From positions 1 to 33,295 of the forward strand of contig JAUXGB010000004.1 in assembly GCA_030622515.1 (NCBI GenBank): 33,295 nucleotides of DNA. Direction: 5' to 3'. This stretch comes from Candidatus Altarchaeota archaeon (lineage in GTDB: Archaea > SpSt-1190 > DYHY01). Below, one piece after another: positions 17,218 through 25,133 of this stretch. A model generated the notes under the pieces. It ran no database searches. It worked only from the letters and a program-made list of their open reading frames with translations, and had not been told where the DNA came from. Position 1 is the stretch's first letter. The number at the start of each line of letters is the position of its first letter. Made by a program: the position numbers and the translations under genes.

Positions 17218-18396
17218 CTAATCAATCAAATGTTCTTCCTCAACCCTTGAAACCAGTGAGAAGACAATAGCTATCGTCCCAATAATCATCAAGGTACCCC
17301 TGAGCGACCAGTCTATCATCATGCCGACAAACGGGTTTGAAATCCCAATGACAGCAACACTAAACATAGAAACAGCTGAAAGAACAGTCGCCCTCTTGGA
17401 TGAAGGAACAAACTTGTTCATGTAGCTTGTCATAAGGGGACGCCTTGTAAATCCAAAGCCAAGTGCCAATAGTGCTGAAAGAATAACAAGAGGCAGGTAG
17501 GAGGTTATGCTGGCAAGAATGAAAGCTACGCCAGTTACGAACGCGCTGAAGAAGAGATATCTTCTCTTCGAGCCAAGAATTTTTTCAAAGCGGCTGTAGT
17601 TGTTTATCACAACCATCTCCCCAAAGACCACAAGGGAAGTAACAAATCCAAAGTAAGCCAGCTCAAACCCAACATCCTTCAGCAGGGCCTGATAGGCCCA
17701 GAGCATAACATAACCAACCATATTTATGACAGCGAAGTCAACCGCAAGTATTCTAAGGACCTTGTGCTTGTAGAAGAACCTGACACCCGCCTTAAGGGTT
17801 TTGATGTAGTTTTTCGATTCTCTTCTCACCGTCTTTGGCTCCTTCATCGTTAGGGCTATGAGAAACGCAACAAAACAAGGAACCGCCATCAGAAGCATCG
17901 GCATCCTAAGCCCGAACATAGCCGCAATAACGCTTCCAAGAGGGGCTGCGATAAACAGTCCCATCAGATAGAAAATCTCAAGCCTGCCGAAAACAACTTT
18001 TGACTCCTTTGACTTTTTCATCCCCTTCAATGTGTCATAGGCAAAAGCCCCCTCAGCTCCCGACATAAGAGAATAGCCAAGAGCGAAGACGAACTCCCCA
18101 AGGAGAAAAACGTAGAAGTTAGGAATACTGGCGTAAATTATAGCCCCCGGAACTATAGCAAAAGCACCCAAGGCAAGAGAGATCTTCCTTCCAAAAACAT
18201 CTGCAATAGTTCCTGTAGGTATCTCAAGGAGAGCAATCCAGAGAAGAAACCATGACTGAAGAATCATTATCTGGGTGAAGCTCAGGTTTGCCCAGTCTGT
18301 GAAGAAAGGGACTATTATTCCTGCTACAAGGTGAAGGCCAATGAAGAACTTGAAAGCATAAAGCTTCCAGATATTTGCCCTAAACTCCGAATTCAT
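17218..18396 (-). CDS. MFS transporter
   Basis: About 12 hydrophobic helices; WIALLEIPTGTIADVFGRKISLALGA loop 2-3 MFS signature; start MNSEF (GTG at 18402 is the alternative). Confidence 0.9.
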   Translation of the reverse strand: MNSEFRANIWKLYAFKFFIGLHLVAGIIVPFFTDWANLSFTQIMILQSWFLLWIALLEIPTGTIADVFGRKISLALGAFAIVPGAIIYASIPNFYVFLLGEFVFALGYSLMSGAEGAFAYDTLKGMKKSKESKVVFGRLEIFYLMGLFIAAPLGSVIAAMFGLRMPMLLMAVPCFVAFLIALTMKEPKTVRRESKNYIKTLKAGVRFFYKHKVLRILAVDFAVINMVGYVMLWAYQALLKDVGFELAYFGFVTSLVVFGEMVVINNYSRFEKILGSKRRYLFFSAFVTGVAFILASITSYLPLVILSALLALGFGFTRRPLMTSYMNKFVPSSKRATVLSAVSMFSVAVIGISNPFVGMMIDWSLRGTLMIIGTIAIVFSLVSRVEEEHLID

Positions 18397-18516
18397 ACCC
18401 ACCTATTCTAAATTTCCTTTATAAATCCAATACCCGTTTAGCTCGTACGCAAAGGGCTTGAATCTCCCTTGGCCCCGCTTCAAATGCCCCGTTTTTTTGC
18501 ATTTGCCACCTTCAAA

Positions 18517-18566
18517 ACGATAAATTTATATACCCGTTTCTACGATAATACTATCGTGAAATCGTG
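18517..18566 (+). promoter_or_regulatory. TATA box and palindromic operator upstream of MNT pair 2
   Basis: TATA AAATTTATATA 18522-18532; inverted repeat ACGATA-ATAC-TATCGT 18542-18557; extra half sites ACGATAA 18517-18523 and ATCGTG 18561-18566. Confidence 0.7.
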
Positions 18567-19195
18567 TGGTTAAGGTAGAGTTTATTGACAAGATAATCGG
18601 GCAGTTTTTGCCGGAACTGAAGCAGAAATTCACTATAAGGAGGATTTCATTGCTTACCAAACTGTCTTATGATGCCACTTACAGGCATGTCCACTACCTT
18701 ATGAAGGAGGGTGCTCTTAAGGAAGAGAAGGTCGGCGCCTATTCCTATGTCAGCATCAACTTTGAGAGCGATTTCGCAAGAAAAATAATTGAAAGAATAA
18801 GTCTGAATAAAACCAGAAAGTTCTTAAAAAAAGATGTTGTGACAAAAAAACTGCTAGGGGAGCTTGTGGAGGAACTGAAAAAGGCCATTCCGAACGAGCT
18901 TCTTTCCCTTGTTCTTTACGGAAGCTACGCAAAAGGAACCCAAACAGAACACAGCGATATAGATGTCCTTGTCGTATCGTCAACCTTCAATGTCAGGGGG
19001 AGGGTGGAACAGGTATGCGGTGGTGTCGAAAAGAGATACGGAAAAGACATCTCCCCCCTGATTACAACGGCCGTCGAATTGAAAAAGATGATTCAATCAA
19101 AAAAACCAACAGTTGCCCAGGAAATACTGCTCGATGCCGTCGTCCTTTTCGGATACGAGAAATATTACTCAATTGCGTTCGAGGCGGTTAAATGA
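18566..19195 (+). CDS. wHTH-MNT nucleotidyltransferase (antitoxin of pair 2)
   Basis: N-terminal HTH (TIRRISLLTKLSYDATYRHVHYLMKEGALKEEKVG), LVLYGSYAKGTQTEHSDIDVLVVS NTase motif; GTG start. Confidence 0.87.
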   Translation: MVKVEFIDKIIGQFLPELKQKFTIRRISLLTKLSYDATYRHVHYLMKEGALKEEKVGAYSYVSINFESDFARKIIERISLNKTRKFLKKDVVTKKLLGELVEELKKAIPNELLSLVLYGSYAKGTQTEHSDIDVLVVSSTFNVRGRVEQVCGGVEKRYGKDISPLITTAVELKKMIQSKKPTVAQEILLDAVVLFGYEKYYSIAFEAVK

Positions 19196-19737
19196 TTAAA
19201 CATAAACTGAAAAAATTTGAAGCAAAGGGATTGTGCGGAAAAAAGCCGTTTATAAGAAGACTTGTCCCTCATTTCATGGAAAAAGCAAGGCATAACATCC
19301 TGTTGTGCAATGCTGTTTGGGATTTAAGCAACACCGAAGAGGCGAAAAAGATACTGAAACTTCCAGAAGACTTTTCAGCATTTGACTGGGTCATGATAAC
19401 CGCCTACTATTCAATGTACCATTCTGCTTTAGCGGCCTTGGCATCAGTCGGCTACAAAAGTGATAATCACACGGCCACAATAATCGCCCTTGAGGTTCAC
19501 TTTGTGAGGACAAACCTTCTGGAAAGGGAATTTCTTGATAAATTGAAACGGGCAAGGGGGCTTGAAGAGACATACATCCACAAGTTAAGGCGTGCGAGAC
19601 GGCAAAGAGAAACCGCACAGTATAGGGTTACAGAAGAAACAGGAAAGGAAGCGGCAAGGGCGCTACTAAAAGACGCAGGACATTTTGTTAACAGGATGGG
19701 AAGACTGGTCGATGAATTGAATAAGACAGCTAGGTGA
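19192..19737 (+). CDS. HEPN-domain protein (toxin of pair 2)
   Basis: DWVMITAYYSMYHSALAALASVGYKSDNHTATI HEPN-type helix; 4-nt ATGA overlap with the MNT gene. Confidence 0.8.
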   Translation: MIKHKLKKFEAKGLCGKKPFIRRLVPHFMEKARHNILLCNAVWDLSNTEEAKKILKLPEDFSAFDWVMITAYYSMYHSALAALASVGYKSDNHTATIIALEVHFVRTNLLEREFLDKLKRARGLEETYIHKLRRARRQRETAQYRVTEETGKEAARALLKDAGHFVNRMGRLVDELNKTAR

Positions 19738-19741
19738 GATA

Positions 19742-20092
19742 ATGGACAAACTTCAACAACTCCTTGAAAAGATAAAGGCGTTCCGCGACGAGCGGGACTG
19801 GATACAGTTCCACAACCACAAGGACATGGCGGCAGCCATTTCCATCGAAGCTTCCGAGCTGCTTGAGCACTTCCTCTGGAAAGACAGGGATGAGCTGAAC
19901 AGCCTTTCCGAGGAAACCATGGGTGAAATCAAAGACGAGATAGGCGACATTATGATTTTCTACATTGAGCTTTGCGACAATCTCGGAATTGATCCAATAG
20001 ACGCTGCAACCCGGAAGCTGGAAAAGAACAAGCTCAAGTATCCTGTTGACAAGGCAAAGGGACGCCACACAAAGTACACTAAACTTCAATAA
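19742..20092 (+). CDS. MazG-like nucleotide pyrophosphohydrolase
   Basis: AAAISIEASELLEHFLWKD and EIKDEIGDIMIFYIELCDNLGID (ExxE...ExxD all-alpha NTP-PPase motifs); SD AGGTGA-GATA-ATG overlapping the HEPN stop. Confidence 0.9.
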   Translation: MDKLQQLLEKIKAFRDERDWIQFHNHKDMAAAISIEASELLEHFLWKDRDELNSLSEETMGEIKDEIGDIMIFYIELCDNLGIDPIDAATRKLEKNKLKYPVDKAKGRHTKYTKLQ

Positions 20093-21686
20093 ACTTAAGG
20101 ACGTCTTTGTCCTCAACAACCTCAAGAAGCTTGTCTTTCGACTTGAACGGCCTCTTCCTAACGATAGTCGCCGCCCTCTTCGCACCAACGCCGGGAATCT
20201 CCTGAAGAAGTTTTAAGGAGATTTCATTCACCTTGACCTTTGGCAGGCCCGTCACCGAACGGAAGCCGTAATCAATTACCCGCAGGCTGCGCCAGTGGCC
20301 CAACGGCAGCACCATCGGCACCCCGACCAAGAGGGGATAGCTGCCCAATTGTCTTCCAAAGGTAACGTCGCCGTCATGGAATTCAGCAAAAACGTTCTTA
20401 AGAAGGGTGCCCCTTGGTGCAACGAGACGGAGCATTGGCCTGTCAATCTTCTCCCTGACCTTCTTTTTGAAGCTTAGGAAACGGGAGTGATGCTTGTTCA
20501 CAGCCTTGCTCTTCACCCTCACCTGCAGCAGCTGACGCAGGTTAATCCTGCGGACAAGCAGCTTCCTCTTGAGAACCTCTTCAAGAAAAGCAAAGTTAAG
20601 GTTAAAGGTGGCCTTGGTCTGGCCGGGAAGACCTGCGATAAAGTTTAACCCCGGCAGCAGCTTCGGAAGGGAATCACCATTGCGGGCCGAGCCAACCTTG
20701 TTCAAAAGCCCAATAGCTTCCAACGCCTCTTCCCCTGAGCACTTCAGGTTGTTCTTCTTTATGACGACCGGGTCAACCGACTCGACGCCAAAGGCTGCAA
20801 CGTCTCCCGGTGTATTGTACCTGACAATCGTCTTTGCAATCTTTAAGCTCTCTTTAGGCCAGTGAACAATTGTCCCCGGGTTGACATTATCTAGGTGAAG
20901 CACTCTCAGCTCCGGCGCAACATTCCTAATCCCTTTGTAAAGCCTTTCGATTTGTTCAGGAACCGGCTGGGGAAACTGTTTTTCACCAACACCCTTGGCC
21001 CAGTAGGCGAAAAGGTCTGGCTGGGCCCCAATCCGAAAAGCCCTAACCCCTATCCTGTAAAGAAGCTTAACTTCTTCGACAACATCCTTAACCTCCCTGA
21101 ACTTGGGTTTCCCCTTTAGTGGCTCGCTGCAGAAGCTGCAACCGCCTGTTATGTACCTTGCACAGCCGCGGTAGGTCTCAATCTCAGCCAGCAGGTAACC
21201 AAGCTCAAAATTGGGATGCTGCCCGGCTATCGCTGCCCCTCTGGCCGCCCACCTTGGATTGATAGGCCCCTCAAGCTTCGCTTTTGGATCAACCTTGTCA
21301 ACATTAAACCGGGCCTCAACAAGCTGCTCAAGACAGGCCTCAAGGTCTCCTCGACAGACCAAGTCAAAGGCATCGCTTTTCGCAAGCTTGGCCTCCGGCC
21401 CCCCAAGAACAGTTACAGCGTCAGGCCATTGCCTTGCAAAACCCTCAAGCTCGCTCAGGGTTGCCGGAACACCGCCAACATACTTCCCCGGCACAGTTGT
21501 CCCGCCAATGAAGACAATCACGCCAAAGTTCCTAAGCAGGTTTGGCTTTGCCCTAATCTGGTCAATTGTGAAGTAGGTAGCTTCCCCAAGAATTCCTGCA
21601 GCATAACGGGAATAAGGACAGAGGTACGGCGGTACCCCAAGCATTGATGGCTCGTCAATATAGCCGTCGACAATAGCAGCATTCAT
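20079..21686 (-). CDS. Radical SAM protein with C-terminal helix-hairpin-helix (COG1031-like)
   Basis: ETYRGCARYITGGCSFCSEP cluster motif, GVESVDP, FIAGLPGQT, C-terminal HhH EIPGVGAKRAATIVRKRPF. Confidence 0.85.
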   Translation of the reverse strand: MNAAIVDGYIDEPSMLGVPPYLCPYSRYAAGILGEATYFTIDQIRAKPNLLRNFGVIVFIGGTTVPGKYVGGVPATLSELEGFARQWPDAVTVLGGPEAKLAKSDAFDLVCRGDLEACLEQLVEARFNVDKVDPKAKLEGPINPRWAARGAAIAGQHPNFELGYLLAEIETYRGCARYITGGCSFCSEPLKGKPKFREVKDVVEEVKLLYRIGVRAFRIGAQPDLFAYWAKGVGEKQFPQPVPEQIERLYKGIRNVAPELRVLHLDNVNPGTIVHWPKESLKIAKTIVRYNTPGDVAAFGVESVDPVVIKKNNLKCSGEEALEAIGLLNKVGSARNGDSLPKLLPGLNFIAGLPGQTKATFNLNFAFLEEVLKRKLLVRRINLRQLLQVRVKSKAVNKHHSRFLSFKKKVREKIDRPMLRLVAPRGTLLKNVFAEFHDGDVTFGRQLGSYPLLVGVPMVLPLGHWRSLRVIDYGFRSVTGLPKVKVNEISLKLLQEIPGVGAKRAATIVRKRPFKSKDKLLEVVEDKDVLKFIEV

Positions 21687-21753
21687 CAGAAGCCTTTGGC
21701 AACCAGCTTTTAAAACGCTATCTTTTAATAAGGGGAAAGGCGGCTAATCTTTT

Positions 21754-24090
21754 GTGGATAAGCAGGCACTTAGGAAAAATTTCAAGGAAGACGACTACAA
21801 AGTCGAACTTTTCGCCAGCCACAACTTCACCCGCAGGAAATGTCCCAAGTGCGGCACAGCCTTCTGGTCAATCGAGAAAGAGACCTGCGGCGACACAGCC
21901 TGCGAGGGAGGCTACCACTTTATCGGTCATGGAAAACACAACTGGTCCTTCCCGGAAACAATAGACAAGTGGCACAATTTCTTTGGCGACAACGGCCACA
22001 CCGTCATAAGGGACTACCCTGTCGTTGCCCGATGGCGTGACGATATAGCATTCACCATTGCATCAATAGCAGACTTCCAGCCGTGGGTTGTCAACGGGAC
22101 GGTTGACCCGCCAGCAAACCCCCTTGTCGTCGCCCAGCCCTGCCTGAGGTTTAGCGACATAGACAATGTCGGCAAGTCAGGCCGCCACCACACCCTCTTC
22201 ACTATGGGGGGCCAGCACGCATTCACATCCGAACGGCTCAGTGGCTACTGGAAAGACAGGTGCATTCACCTTAACTTCAACTTCCTGACCAAGGTAATGG
22301 GCATTGAACCGAAGGAGATAACCTACCGGGAAGATGTCTGGCTAGGCGGAGGCAACTGCGGTCCCTGCCTCGAGAGCTTCGCCAAGGGATTGGAAATAGT
22401 CAACTCCGTCTTTATGCAGTATGCCATCACCCCGAAAGGACTCAAGCAGCTGCCGCTAAAAGTTATCGATGTCGGCTGGGGCGTTGAGAGGATTGGCTGG
22501 TTCGCTACAGGGCTTCCAACCACCTACGATTTCACTTTCGGTCCAATGATGCACCACCTCAAGGCCGAAACCGGGGTTGAGGCTGACGAGGAGCTGCTGT
22601 CGCGCTATTCCAAGGCTGCCGGCCTCCTTAACGTGGATGAAATTGAATCTTTTGACAAGACCCATGCAGAGATAGCTAAGATGCTTGGCATAACACCAGA
22701 CGAACTCGAAGAGGAGCTTGGCCAGATTCAGGCCCTCTACACAATCGCCGACCACGCCAAGGCCTTGGTCTTCGCAATAGCTGACGGGGCGTTGCCCTCC
22801 AATGTCGGCGGGGGCTACAACCTGCGCAACCTCTTGAGGAGGATGGTCGCACTTGACCAGCGTCATGACTTCAAGCTCGACTTTGTTGACATCTGCAGGA
22901 TGCACATTAAGCATCTTGCAAAACCCTACCCCCGCCTAAAGACGGCCGACAGGGTGCTTGAGCAGGTTATCCCAATAGAGATTAAACGATTTGAACAAAC
23001 CCTTTCCAAGGGAAAGAAACTTGTCAATTCACTTATCGAGTCGAAGGCCTTGAGCGTCAACAAGATGGTGGAGCTCTACGACTCCCATGGCATCAACCCT
23101 GAGATGGTTGAGGAGATTGCCCACGAGCGGAGCGAGAAAGTTAAGATTCCAAAAGACTTCTACTCCCAGCTTGAGGAAAGGCATGCGAAGCAGAGGAATC
23201 ACAAGGCAGCATTTGTAGACGACCTTGATGAGTTGCCCCCGACCGAACCGGAATACTATTCAAAACCATATGAGTACAACTTCAGTGGAAAAATCACTGC
23301 AAGGCCTGAACCAAACCAAGTCGTCCTTGACAAGACCCTCTTCTATCCAAAAAGCGGGGGTCAGGACTGCGACCTCGGAACACTCAACGGAGTAAAAGTG
23401 ACTTCAGTTGAAAAACACGGGAAAGCAATAATCCACATTCTTGAAAAACCAATAGATGGCGACGACGTTGAGGGGGTTGTTGATGCCAAGAGGCGGGAGA
23501 CGCTTCGCCGCCACCACACAGCAACCCACATAATCAACGCGGCCGCACGAAAGGTGCTCGGTCCCCATGTCTGGCAGAACTCAGCCAACAAGACAGTGAA
23601 GGAGGCCCGCCTTGACATAACCCACTTCAGGGCTCTGACAAGAGAGGAAGAAAAAGCTATCGAGGCCGAGGCAAACAGGATGGTTGACCAGAAAATTCCA
23701 ATCAAGTCGCAGGAACTCTATCGAACCGAAGCTGAAGCACGCTATGGCTTTTCCCTCTACCAAGGCGGTGTAGTCCCGGGCGCTTACCTAAGGGTTGTAT
23801 CTATTGGAGAAAAAATTGACGATGAAGCCTGCGGTGGAACCCACTGCCATAACACAAGCGAGGTCGGCCCGATAGTTCTCCTCAAGTCGGAAAGGATTCA
23901 GGACGGAGCCGTTCGCCTTCGGTTTGTTGCAGGCGACGTTGCCAAAGCCTACCTGCAAGGCAAGGCCGACCTCTTTGACAAAGTATCCCAAATGCTTGGC
24001 GTAAAGGAAATGGCAGTCGGGGATATTGAAAAAATTTTCAAAAAGTGGAAACAGCTCAGGAAGGAGTTGAAAAAATGGAAAAAGAAGTAG
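21754..24090 (+). CDS. alaS: Alanyl-tRNA synthetase (archaeal type, apparently lacking C-Ala)
   Basis: GHTVIRDYPVVARWRDDIAFTIASIADFQP class II core, C-x2-C...C zinc element near the N-terminus, editing-domain HHTATH and CGGTHCHNT; ends KELKKWKKK. GTG start. Confidence 0.95.
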   Translation: MDKQALRKNFKEDDYKVELFASHNFTRRKCPKCGTAFWSIEKETCGDTACEGGYHFIGHGKHNWSFPETIDKWHNFFGDNGHTVIRDYPVVARWRDDIAFTIASIADFQPWVVNGTVDPPANPLVVAQPCLRFSDIDNVGKSGRHHTLFTMGGQHAFTSERLSGYWKDRCIHLNFNFLTKVMGIEPKEITYREDVWLGGGNCGPCLESFAKGLEIVNSVFMQYAITPKGLKQLPLKVIDVGWGVERIGWFATGLPTTYDFTFGPMMHHLKAETGVEADEELLSRYSKAAGLLNVDEIESFDKTHAEIAKMLGITPDELEEELGQIQALYTIADHAKALVFAIADGALPSNVGGGYNLRNLLRRMVALDQRHDFKLDFVDICRMHIKHLAKPYPRLKTADRVLEQVIPIEIKRFEQTLSKGKKLVNSLIESKALSVNKMVELYDSHGINPEMVEEIAHERSEKVKIPKDFYSQLEERHAKQRNHKAAFVDDLDELPPTEPEYYSKPYEYNFSGKITARPEPNQVVLDKTLFYPKSGGQDCDLGTLNGVKVTSVEKHGKAIIHILEKPIDGDDVEGVVDAKRRETLRRHHTATHIINAAARKVLGPHVWQNSANKTVKEARLDITHFRALTREEEKAIEAEANRMVDQKIPIKSQELYRTEAEARYGFSLYQGGVVPGAYLRVVSIGEKIDDEACGGTHCHNTSEVGPIVLLKSERIQDGAVRLRFVAGDVAKAYLQGKADLFDKVSQMLGVKEMAVGDIEKIFKKWKQLRKELKKWKKK

Positions 24091-24245
24091 AAGAACTGAA
24101 GAGGAAAACCGACTTGCTTAGGACGGCCTCAAGCGCCCTCAGCGTCACCGACTCCCAACTGCCGAAAACAATCGAACGATTCCTGAAGGAAAGCGAAGAG
24201 ATGGAGAAAAAGATAGAAAAACTAAAACGCCACTCAAAATCCTAA
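24075..24245 (+). CDS. Small coiled-coil protein resembling the AlaRS C-terminal helical segment
   Basis: MEKEVEELKRKTDLLRTASSALSVTDSQLPKTIERFLKESEEMEKKIEKLKRHSKS; SD-like GGAGTTGA-AAAA-ATG; overlaps the alaS end in the -1 frame. Confidence 0.65.
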   Translation: MEKEVEELKRKTDLLRTASSALSVTDSQLPKTIERFLKESEEMEKKIEKLKRHSKS

Positions 24246-24812
24246 GTTTCCAACAAGCTTCTCAAAGCCCCTTGCAAGATGAAGGCCCAGCTCCCTGGAG
24301 TAACTCGCCTCATAAACAGTCAGCGCCTCCCAGTTTGTCCTCTTCTCCTTCATCTTATGAACCTCATAACCAAGCGCCTCAATGTCTTCAGGAAGAACTG
24401 GCGAAAAGCTTGAAAGAAGGAAAATGATTTTCCCGTTTCCGTAAAGGTGGGTTCTCGCTTCCTTAAAAAATCTCTTAATTACCTTCCCGCCACGCCCGGC
24501 CGCATACCTCAGGTCCCCATCGTCCTCTGGAAGATACGGCGGGTTGAAAACAATCAAGTCAAACCGCCCTTTAACATTCCTGAAGAGGTCGCTAAGCACG
24601 AACCTACAGTTTTTTACACCCTTCACCCTTTCACGCGCCAGCGGGTTTATGTCAACAGCAATAACTTCCTTAAAGCTTTTCGAAAGGGTTCTTGCAAGCA
24701 TCCCGCTTCCCGTCCCCATATCAAGCGCACGAATGCCAGCATATCCTCTAAGGCATCCCTCGATAAGGAAACTGTCCTCGGAAGGCTCGTAAATTTGCTG
24801 CATACGATTCAA
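24234..24812 (-). CDS. HemK2/Mtq2-like class I methyltransferase (release-factor glutamine methyltransferase family)
   Basis: YEPSEDSFLIEGCL N-terminal motif, ALDMGTGSGMLA SAM motif, FDLIVFNPPYLP (NPPY). Confidence 0.88.
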   Translation of the reverse strand: MNRMQQIYEPSEDSFLIEGCLRGYAGIRALDMGTGSGMLARTLSKSFKEVIAVDINPLARERVKGVKNCRFVLSDLFRNVKGRFDLIVFNPPYLPEDDGDLRYAAGRGGKVIKRFFKEARTHLYGNGKIIFLLSSFSPVLPEDIEALGYEVHKMKEKRTNWEALTVYEASYSRELGLHLARGFEKLVGNLGF

Positions 24813-24893
24813 TCCTAGTCAAGGCCCTATAAAGGTATTACTGGCAACCCCCTCTCCAAACCCCCATATACTATCCTTTGGCAAGTAAACCTG

Positions 24894-25109
24894 ATGAGAA
24901 CCGTTATCTGCACCCAGTGTGGCAATAGCTGGTTCGATGATGGGTCATGTGGGAGCCGGGTCAGGTTTTACCAGTGCCACCGTTGCGGAACCCTAGTAAC
25001 AGTTGAACCTAGGCGAGGCCAGATAAAGCTCTCGGTCTTCGTTCCAAAACAGGTGGAAGAGGTGGTGGCCCCACCCCCCTTTTTTTCAATTCTCAATCCT
25101 AAAGGATAA
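24894..25109 (+). CDS. Small zinc-ribbon protein
   Basis: MRTVICTQCGNSWFDDGSCGSRVRFYQCHRCGTLV: two CxxC knuckles. Confidence 0.65.
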   Translation: MRTVICTQCGNSWFDDGSCGSRVRFYQCHRCGTLVTVEPRRGQIKLSVFVPKQVEEVVAPPPFFSILNPKG

Positions 25110-25133
25110 AAACCAGACGGGCAACCTTCACCT

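Noticed and set aside
22456-22914. 152-aa minus-strand ORF opposite alaS
   Set aside because: Shadow ORF antisense to conserved AlaRS core; no recognisable domain.
24060-24090. Programmed -1 frameshift fusing AlaRS to the small ORF
   Set aside because: The slip site (TGG AAA AAG AAG TAG) is a weak heptamer and the small ORF has its own ATG with a well-placed SD-like GGAGTTGA, so coupled re-initiation is the simpler reading; not fully excluded.
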